Assembly (NCBI RefSeq): GCF_000754815.1
Contig: NZ_KN150747.1
Coordinates: forward strand, 3,561,549 to 3,625,548
DNA length: 64,000 nt
Reading direction: 5' to 3'
Source: Yersinia ruckeri ATCC 29473
Lineage (GTDB): Bacteria; Pseudomonadota; Gammaproteobacteria; Enterobacterales; Enterobacteriaceae
The translations under genes and the position numbers were made by a program. Below the pieces are notes generated by a model that made no database searches, was not told the origin of the DNA, and saw only the letters and a program-made list of their open reading frames with translations. Below, piece by piece: positions 58,159 through 64,000 of this stretch. The first letter of the stretch is position 1. Every line of letters starts with the position of its first letter.

Positions 58159-59058
58159 TCATGCGCGAGGATGATGCTGTTGATGTAGCTGTTTCAAGCG
58201 TTCCGTTGCTACATGAGTATAAATCTGGGTGGTCGATAAATCGCTGTGACCTAATAACATCTGGACGACACGTAAATCTGCCCCATGATTTAGCAAATGC
58301 GTAGCAAATGCGTGACGTAATACATGGGGGGAAAGACGCTCACTATCAATACCCGCAAGGATCGCATAGTGTTTGATTCGATGCCAGAAAGTCTGCCTGG
58401 TCATTTGTTGGCTGCGATTACTGGGAAATAGCACATCCAGTGCCTGACCGTTAATCAGCCAGGGACGCCCATATTCCATATAATTCTCAATCCAGTAAAC
58501 CGCCTCTTCCCCCAAAGGAACCAGCCGCTCTTTATTGCCTTTACCGATAACGCGAACCACCCCTTGGCGTAGGCTCACGTCACTGATGGTCAGACCAACC
58601 AGTTCTGAAACTCGTAGTCCGGTGGCATAAAGGACTTCGAGCATGGCTTTATCTCTAAGTTCCAACGGAATATCAACATTCGGTGAATTCAGCAAGGCAT
58701 CAACCTGCGCTTCACTTAAATCCTTCGGTAAACGCTGAGGTAATTTTGGCGACGACAGCAATGCCGTCGGATCGTCTTCCCGCAGTTTTTCCCGGTATAA
58801 ATACTGAAAGAAACGCCGCATGGCGCTCAGTAAGCGAGCCGAACTGGTAGCCTTATAACCGCCCTCAATACGTTCTGCCAAAAAAGATTGCAGATCCAGA
58901 GGATCGGCTAATAACAGACTTTTATTATGGCGTTGTAACCAGCCCGCCAGCGCCTGAAGATCCAGACGGTACGAAGCTAACGTATTTTCGGCCAGATTGC
59001 GTTCTAGCCACAGAGCATCCAAAAACTGTTCAATCAGCGGGTTATTTTGCTGTTGCAT
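58159..59058 (-). CDS. xerD: Site-specific tyrosine recombinase XerD
   Basis: Works with XerC at dif to resolve chromosome dimers at the septum under FtsK. 299 residues, E. coli size. N-terminal SAM-like core-binding domain, then the catalytic residues: Arg in YATGLRVSELVGL, Lys in VIGKGNKERLVPL, HVLRHAFATHLL, LLGHSDLSTTQIYTHV with the nucleophile Tyr. ATG 59058 has AGGAG upstream; an ATG five codons earlier has none. Divergent from fldB. Confidence 0.96.
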   Translation of the reverse strand: MQQQNNPLIEQFLDALWLERNLAENTLASYRLDLQALAGWLQRHNKSLLLADPLDLQSFLAERIEGGYKATSSARLLSAMRRFFQYLYREKLREDDPTALLSSPKLPQRLPKDLSEAQVDALLNSPNVDIPLELRDKAMLEVLYATGLRVSELVGLTISDVSLRQGVVRVIGKGNKERLVPLGEEAVYWIENYMEYGRPWLINGQALDVLFPSNRSQQMTRQTFWHRIKHYAILAGIDSERLSPHVLRHAFATHLLNHGADLRVVQMLLGHSDLSTTQIYTHVATERLKQLHQQHHPRA

Positions 59059-59165
59059 CCTGGCTCCTCTCATTGATTGAACTTAGCATGGCATTATGCC
59101 TGATGAGCACACAAATCTGATACACTCGATGCTATTCCTATTCGTTAATGCTATGGCTACACATC

Positions 59166-59684
59166 ATGAAGATTGGTCTCTTTTACGGCTCCAGCACCTG
59201 CTATACCGAGATTGTGGCAGAAAAAATCCGTGAAATCCTCGGCGAAGACTTGGTAGATTTACATAACCTGAAGGACGTCGACCCTCGCCTGATGGAGCAG
59301 TACCCGGTGCTGATTCTCGGTATCCCCACTTGGGATTTTGGTGAACTGCAGGAAGATTGGGAAGTTATCTGGCCGCAACTGACTCAGTTGAATTTACAGG
59401 GCAAAATTGTCGCCATGTATGGCATGGGTGACCAATTCGGCTATAGCGAGTGGTTCCTAGATGCATTGGGTATGTTGCATGATCATATGCTCCCCCTTGG
59501 CGTGCAGTTTATTGGTTTCTGGCCGACTGAAGGGTTTGAATTTACCAGCCCGAAACCGCTCACTGCCGACGGTAAACATTTTGTTGGTCTGGCTTTGGAT
59601 GACGTGAACCAATACGATTTGACCGATCAACGCGTTGAACAATGGTGTGAGCAGATTCTAGTGGAAATGGAGCCATTGCTATAA
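59166..59684 (+). CDS. fldB: Flavodoxin 2
   Basis: FMN electron carrier of the oxidative-stress-linked flavodoxin pair. About 172 residues from ATG 59166 ([21 protein letters not shown]: the FMN phosphate loop). [16 protein letters not shown] and [20 protein letters not shown] are the other FMN-binding loops. An earlier in-frame start at 59148 is unlikely. A stem AGCCGTTG/CAACGGCT at 59699-59728 follows, without a T run. Confidence 0.94.
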   Translation: MKIGLFYGSSTCYTEIVAEKIREILGEDLVDLHNLKDVDPRLMEQYPVLILGIPTWDFGELQEDWEVIWPQLTQLNLQGKIVAMYGMGDQFGYSEWFLDALGMLHDHMLPLGVQFIGFWPTEGFEFTSPKPLTADGKHFVGLALDDVNQYDLTDQRVEQWCEQILVEMEPLL

Positions 59685-59831
59685 TCGCTATGCTGGAAAG
59701 CCGTTGTGCAATGCTGCCAGCAACGGCTCGCCACGCTCAAACATTTGACGTCAAATTCCTCACCTTCCCAGTGTAGATTCGCGTCTCTGTTATGCTCGAT
59801 TCGTCTTCCATCCACCAGATCGATGGGTTCA

Positions 59832-60254
59832 TTACTCACGGCCTGCCGCAGAATCAAAAGTATGTCGTAATATCAGACACAACTCGCGCCATTTTTCTTC
59901 CGACATGCTGTCGGAGGCTAGCCAAATACGTTTTCGGCGGCGGCTGCCAGCGCCTTGTAACGATAATAATACGCCGTAGCGGGTAATCCACGGCGGCCGC
60001 ACCAACGTCCACTCTTGCCACTTCCAAATCAACAGATTTCCCGCTTTAAGCCGGATCTCTCCCTGTCGAGAGGTAATGTTCTTCTGGCTGCGAATGCATT
60101 CAAACACCACCAGCGTCAGCAATATAAGCCATAGCGGAGTAAATCCGTCAGGCCAAGGTACCACCAGTGTCAGTAATACCAGAACACCGTGTACCAATAG
60201 TGAGAAAAGTTGGGTGCGCCATGAAACCCGCAGATCACATCGCCACTGGGCCAC
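59832..60254 (-). CDS. cptA: CptA/YgfX membrane protein
   Basis: 140 residues. [28 protein letters not shown] matches the YgfX start and two membrane helices follow within the first 60 residues; the rest is soluble. E. coli CptA was proposed to be the toxin of a CptA-CptB pair acting on cytoskeletal proteins, though sdhE (cptB) is better known for flavinylation. It overlaps sdhE by 20 bases. Confidence 0.88.
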   Translation of the reverse strand: MAQWRCDLRVSWRTQLFSLLVHGVLVLLTLVVPWPDGFTPLWLILLTLVVFECIRSQKNITSRQGEIRLKAGNLLIWKWQEWTLVRPPWITRYGVLLSLQGAGSRRRKRIWLASDSMSEEKWRELCLILRHTFDSAAGRE

Positions 60255-60501
60255 GGGCTTTATTTCGTGTCTGAATCAGTTTAACCATTCGTTTCAGTTC
60301 GCTATCCTGCGGCTCGCCGTGGTTCATCAACCAATTGAATAAATCAGGATCATCACTCGTCAGCAAGCGGATAAATACGCGCTTATCATTATCGTTTAGC
60401 GTGTCATATTCATGTTCGAAAAATGGCATTATGGAGATATCCAGTTCACGCATACCCCGGCGGCATGCCCAATGGATTCGGGCTTTGTTATCAATTTCCA
60501 T
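60235..60501 (-). CDS. sdhE: FAD assembly factor SdhE (CptB/YgfY)
   Basis: Small soluble protein that promotes covalent FAD attachment to succinate dehydrogenase and fumarate reductase. 88 residues from ATG 60501. The conserved RGxxE motif is in [20 protein letters not shown], and LFNWLMNHG is typical. An earlier in-frame start at 60573 would add 24 unsupported residues; AAGGGG precedes 60501. Divergent from ygfZ; the 290-base gap holds both promoters. Confidence 0.93.
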   Translation of the reverse strand: MEIDNKARIHWACRRGMRELDISIMPFFEHEYDTLNDNDKRVFIRLLTSDDPDLFNWLMNHGEPQDSELKRMVKLIQTRNKARGPVAM

Positions 60502-60794
60502 GTTCTGATTAACCCCTTGCTTAAAATGTTGTCCAAATTCTGCCACAGACTCAGTTGCCCGATAGAGTAGCAATTTGGTATCCCCAACGCCGCGAAAACG
60601 CGGAGTAAGACGTTAAATGATAAAGCAATCCGTTTTTTTTACCCGCATTAATCATCTCATTAGCCAATATTTGCGTATTGTACCGCAGGATGGACTGCAA
60701 CAAGGGTGAATGCGGATAATTACCCTTTGCAAAGCTCACCGCCTCTTTTACCATTGAGGCATAAGTTCACGACACCTTATTGGTAGGATGTAAC

Positions 60795-61787
60795 ATGGCA
60801 TATGCAACTCCGCTCTCTACTCGCAAACCTTCCGCCTCTTCTACGCTACCTTTGACGCTGATTTCATTGGAAGATTGGGCATTAGTTACAGTAACCGGTG
60901 CCGACCGCGTAAAGTATCTTCAGGGTCAACTCACCGCCAACGTCGAAACCCTGGCGCCGGATCAACATGTTCTCACCGCCCATTGTGATGCTAAAGGCAA
61001 GATGTGGAGTGACCTGCGGCTGTTTCATCGTGGCGAAAGCTTCGCTTTTATCGAACGTCGTAACCTGCTGGAAAATCAGCTTGCCGAGTTGAAAAAATAC
61101 GCTGTGTTCTCGAAAGTCACCTTTGCAGCACCGGCTGACTGCATTCTGCTCGGTGTTGCTGGCGAAAATGCCAGAGAAGCCCTTGCGCAAAGCTTCCCTG
61201 AGCTGCCTACGGCAGAAAAATCGGTGGTGCAATGTGGCGAAACAACGCTGTTGCACTTTACCCTTCCGGCCGAGCGTTTTTTACTGGTAACTGAGGCAAT
61301 ACAGGTTCAGAACCTGATTGACAAACTGGGTGATCAGGCTCAATTAAATAGTAGCCAGCAATGGCTAGCGCTGGAAATTGAAGCCGGATTTCCGGTGATT
61401 GATAGCCCGAATAGCGCCCAGTTTATTCCCCAGGCCACCAATATTCAGGCGCTAGCGGGTATCTGTTTTACCAAAGGCTGCTATACCGGGCAGGAAATGG
61501 TTGCCCGTGCAAAGTATCGTGGTGCCAACAAGCGCGCGTTGTACTGGCTTGCTGGACAGGCTGAGCGGGTACCTGAAGCGGGTGAGGATCTGGAATGGCA
61601 GTTGGGTGAAAATTGGCGTCGCACCGGTACCGTACTGGCCGCCGTACAACTGGCTGAGGGTTCACTTTGGGTTCAGGCCGTATTGAATAACGATCTGGCG
61701 GCGGATAGCATCTTACGAGTTAGGGAAGAGAGTACCGGAGTGTTGAATATTCAGCCATTGCCCTACTCTCTGGAAGAAGAAAAGTAA
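60795..61787 (+). CDS. ygfZ: tRNA-modifying / Fe-S cluster repair protein YgfZ
   Basis: Folate-binding protein that supports Fe-S enzymes such as MiaB. About 330 residues. The invariant KGCYTGQE motif is read as [25 protein letters not shown], and the GcvT-like fold is recognisable ([18 protein letters not shown]). TAGGATG precedes ATG 60795; the TTG at 60780 is not favoured. Converges with trhA. Confidence 0.94.
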   Translation: MAYATPLSTRKPSASSTLPLTLISLEDWALVTVTGADRVKYLQGQLTANVETLAPDQHVLTAHCDAKGKMWSDLRLFHRGESFAFIERRNLLENQLAELKKYAVFSKVTFAAPADCILLGVAGENAREALAQSFPELPTAEKSVVQCGETTLLHFTLPAERFLLVTEAIQVQNLIDKLGDQAQLNSSQQWLALEIEAGFPVIDSPNSAQFIPQATNIQALAGICFTKGCYTGQEMVARAKYRGANKRALYWLAGQAERVPEAGEDLEWQLGENWRRTGTVLAAVQLAEGSLWVQAVLNNDLAADSILRVREESTGVLNIQPLPYSLEEEK

Positions 61788-61804
61788 GCTATCAGGTCAT
61801 CATG

Positions 61805-61836
61805 ATATTTAGAGGCCGGTTCTGGCCTCTAAATAT
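61805..61836. terminator. Bidirectional terminator between ygfZ and trhA
   Basis: A perfect 13-base inverted repeat, ATATTTAGAGGCC with GGCCTCTAAATAT, around a six-base loop, 17 bases past the ygfZ stop. AT-rich stem feet replace a classic T run. Confidence 0.75.
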
Positions 61837-61925
61837 CCGATAATTTGCCGAGTCGACTCATGGCAGAAAAAGTCAATCGGATGCTGGCGCCACACCCGAT
61901 TCAGTATCCGATATCTACCCCAAAA

Positions 61926-62660
61926 TTAAACATAGAGATATATCGCCATAAAATGGCACAGGCTACCGCCTAAGACGAAGCCATGCCATATCGCATGACC
62001 AAACCGAATGCGTTTAGACGCGTAAAACACTACGCCCAAGGTGTACAGCAAACCACCGATGGCTAACAATGCGAGGCCCCCCATATCTAACTTAACCGCC
62101 AATTGATAAATAACGATCAGCGATAACCACCCCATAGTCAGATAAGTGATCAATGAAAGCACTTCAAAACGATGAGCGAAAGCTAACTTGAAGATAACGC
62201 CAAGCAACGCTAACCCCCAGATTACTGCCATCAATCCTCTCGCCAGAGGAGAGTCCAGTCCAACCAATAAGAAAGGTGTATAAGTACCAGCAATCAATAA
62301 GTAGATGGCGCAATGGTCAAATTTCTTCAGCCAATGCTTGGCTTTACGATACGGCACCGCGTGATACAAGGTCGAGGCTAGATACAACACAATAATACTG
62401 CCGCCATATAAACTGTAGCTAGTTAACGCAGTCGTATTTGCACCGTTATCAACGGCCTGTACCAGTAATAGTACCAACCCAATAATACCTAACACCACGC
62501 CAATACCGTGGCTGATACTGTTGGCAATTTCCTCGGCCCAAGGATAAGACGGGGCCTCGGCGCTCGCCGATTTCACTGATTCATTATTCAATACGGATAT
62601 ATCCTGTTGATTACGTTGTATATGGTTGGGGGATATTATTTCAGGTTCAGGCCTGTTCAT
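61926..62660 (-). CDS. trhA: Hemolysin III-family membrane protein (TrhA/YqfA)
   Basis: About 244 residues, seven membrane helices of the PAQR/HlyIII family. [57 protein letters not shown] and the C-terminal [21 protein letters not shown] keep the three-His metal site. E. coli TrhA influences membrane-energized state; the hemolysin label is historical. An N-terminal extension of about 25 residues versus E. coli is present. The GTG at 62678 is an alternative start. Confidence 0.93.
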   Translation of the reverse strand: MNRPEPEIISPNHIQRNQQDISVLNNESVKSASAEAPSYPWAEEIANSISHGIGVVLGIIGLVLLLVQAVDNGANTTALTSYSLYGGSIIVLYLASTLYHAVPYRKAKHWLKKFDHCAIYLLIAGTYTPFLLVGLDSPLARGLMAVIWGLALLGVIFKLAFAHRFEVLSLITYLTMGWLSLIVIYQLAVKLDMGGLALLAIGGLLYTLGVVFYASKRIRFGHAIWHGFVLGGSLCHFMAIYLYV

Positions 62661-62907
62661 TCTTGTTGAGATCCTCACGAAGTCATTGTATAAAAATACT
62701 ACTTTTAGGTTATCTGAGAATCATTCCAGTGTACAAGTGTAAGCTCAAAATAATCTGTCATTCTTTGTAACCCGATAAAAACTCATAAGCTAATAAAATA
62801 GCTCACCGGCCTAAACACACCGTGAAAAATAGAAATAACCAACTGTTTTAAATTAATTTTTACCAAAATGATATCGTTATCCGCCCTACTGACTACCAAG
62901 GTTTATT

Positions 62908-63248
62908 ATGTCGTTTCCCCCACCGATTTTGGGCTTTTGCTCTCTGACTGACTCAATTCAGTTTTTGATAGAAATTGATAAGCTAAAAACTATTTAGCGT
63001 CGTACCAAGCTCATTGTCTGCGGACGTCAGGAGAACTCAGCGATGCTCCGCTGGCACGGCAAAATGCTAATGAGGGAGTCAATATCAATCGGGGGATTCA
63101 AATGGCGTTATTGCACGATATTGTCGAAATCGATGCGAGTGATGTGATGGTTTACGACCTTGCCGACACCAGCGATAAAAACCCTATGGTAAACAACTTA
63201 TTAGCAAATAATATCGTTCTCAAGCCAATCAGTTGGCTTACCACGTAA
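62908..63248 (+). pseudogene. Decayed HD-domain hydrolase gene
   Basis: From ATG 62908 the frame reads QFLIEIDKLKTI, a TAG stop, then RRTKLIVCGRQENSAMLRWH. In another frame from 63102 it reads MALLHDIVEIDASDVMVYDL and soon ends at 63248. Together these recall the HD-superfamily hydrolase pattern (LKxxxRxT, R-ENSAEHSWH, LLHDxVEIDAGD). Stop codon, frameshift, loss of the EHSW-type His region and loss of the C-terminal half all point to a degenerate gene. The other part of the gap (62661-62907) shows nothing clear. Confidence 0.72.
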
Positions 63249-63270
63249 AAAGGGCCACTTTCGCGGCCCT
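63246..63270 (-). terminator. Rho-independent terminator after gcvP
   Basis: On the minus strand AGGGCCGC-GAAA-GTGGCCCT forms an 8-pair hairpin followed by T5, 23 bases past the gcvP stop. Confidence 0.85.
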
Positions 63271-63292
63271 CTATACAGATTTCGAACGTTAA

Positions 63293-64000
63293 TTACTCGT
63301 AATCACTGATAGGTACACAGGAACAGAATAAATGACGATCGCCATAAACATCGTCCAAACGTTTTACCGTCGGCCAGTATTTATTCTCCATTACGCCTGC
63401 AATCGGGAATACCGCCAGCTCGCGGCTATAAGGATGTTGCCATTCACCAATCAGTTCAGCCTGAATGTGTGGTGCATTAACTAGCGGGTTATCTTCCAGC
63501 GGCCATTCACCTTTGGCTACTTTGTCGATTTCAGCACGGATGGCCAGCATGGCGGCAATAAAGCGATCCAACTCAACTTTGCTTTCAGACTCTGTTGGCT
63601 CAACCATTAAAGTACCAGCAACCGGGAAGGACATGGTTGGTGCGTGGAAACCAAAATCGATCAGACGCTTGGCGATATCCATTTCGCTAATGCCAATCTC
63701 TTCTTTCAACGGGCGAATATCCAGAATACATTCGTGAGCTACGCGGCCATCGTGGCCGGTATACAGCACTGGATAGGCATTTTTCAGACGGGTAGCAATG
63801 TAGTTGGCGTTCAATATGGCAACCTGACTCGCCTGTTTAAGCCCTTGGGCACCCATCATGCGAATGTACATCCAACTGATTGGCAGAATAGATGCGCTAC
63901 CAAATGGAGCCGCAGAAACCGCCCCCAGCTGGGTGGTCATGCCATCAATTTGCACCACGCTGTGACCCGGAACAAAAGGTGCCAAATGTGCTTTCACACC
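63293..64000 (-). CDS. gcvP: Glycine dehydrogenase (P protein), 3' part of gene
   Basis: C-terminal ~236 residues of the PLP-dependent decarboxylating subunit of the glycine cleavage system. The text [52 protein letters not shown] and [23 protein letters not shown] is characteristic. The frame is open past the window edge; the full protein is about 960 residues. The gcvT-gcvH-gcvP operon should continue outside. Confidence 0.95.
   Translation of the reverse strand, partial: GVKAHLAPFVPGHSVVQIDGMTTQLGAVSAAPFGSASILPISWMYIRMMGAQGLKQASQVAILNANYIATRLKNAYPVLYTGHDGRVAHECILDIRPLKEEIGISEMDIAKRLIDFGFHAPTMSFPVAGTLMVEPTESESKVELDRFIAAMLAIRAEIDKVAKGEWPLEDNPLVNAPHIQAELIGEWQHPYSRELAVFPIAGVMENKYWPTVKRLDDVYGDRHLFCSCVPISDYE

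Noticed and set aside
60551-60754. 67-codon minus-strand ORF upstream of sdhE
   Set aside because: Occupies the divergent sdhE-ygfZ promoter gap; no recognised counterpart in E. coli and weak start context.
1-64000. CRISPR arrays, rRNA operons or complete insertion sequences
   Set aside because: No regularly spaced identical repeats, no rRNA-like sequence and no transposase gene were seen; the serine recombinase is of resolvase type.

Overview
The window reads as an enterobacterial chromosome, most probably Yersinia (inference). The backbone gene order matches E. coli min 63-65: ptrA-recC-ppdC-ygdB-ppdB-ppdA-thyA-lgt-ptsP-rppH, mutH-ygdQ-tas-lplT-aas, galR-lysA-lysR, then glyU-lysS-prfB-recJ-dsbC-xerD, fldB, cptA-sdhE, ygfZ, trhA, gcvP. 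Protein similarity to E. coli is high but not identical, and the inserted loci are of Yersinia type. The species cannot be fixed from sequence alone.

Layout. 1-8226: ptrA (C-terminal end cut by the window), recC and four minor-pseudopilin genes, all on the minus strand. 8227-13144: thyA-lgt and rppH-ptsP, minus. 13145-13838: AT-rich gap with perfect DnaA boxes, matching the position of DARS2. 13839-20067: mutH, ygdQ, tas (plus), then aas-lplT (minus). 20170-20263: an OmrA/OmrB-type small RNA, the only copy seen. 20761-24298: galR, lysA, lysR. 24629-27224: a LysR-type regulator, a metallo-beta-lactamase-fold exported protein and a DsbA/FrnE-like protein.

27394-39781: a strikingly AT-rich type II secretion locus transcribed on the minus strand, in the order winged-helix regulator, gspC-D-E-F-G-H-I-J-K-L-M, then a ToxR-like membrane regulator with an overlapping small membrane partner. 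gspK is broken in frame at an A7 tract. gspD carries a G8 tract in its signal-sequence region. No prepilin peptidase, GspN or pilotin gene is present. AT-rich non-coding stretches of about 0.8 and 1.5 kb flank it. 41292-44806: a four-gene MCE/MlaE-type lipid ABC transporter operon.

45241-52655: a 7.4-kb integrative element in the 3' end of a tRNA-Gly(CCC) gene. It is bounded by a 19-bp direct repeat and encodes a tyrosine integrase, a serine recombinase, an XRE regulator and four unrecognised proteins. One of these (46887-48056) ends in an Rx4H motif like that of HEPN RNases, so it is a defence candidate. 52874-64000 returns to backbone: lysS, prfB with its programmed +1 frameshift, recJ, dsbC, xerD, fldB, cptA-sdhE, ygfZ, trhA, a decayed HD-hydrolase gene and the 3' end of gcvP.

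The strongest leads are the two homopolymer tracts in the secretion locus, the two-ended regulatory arrangement around it, the defence candidate in the glyU element, and the DARS2-like site and Omr RNA in otherwise ordinary backbone gaps.
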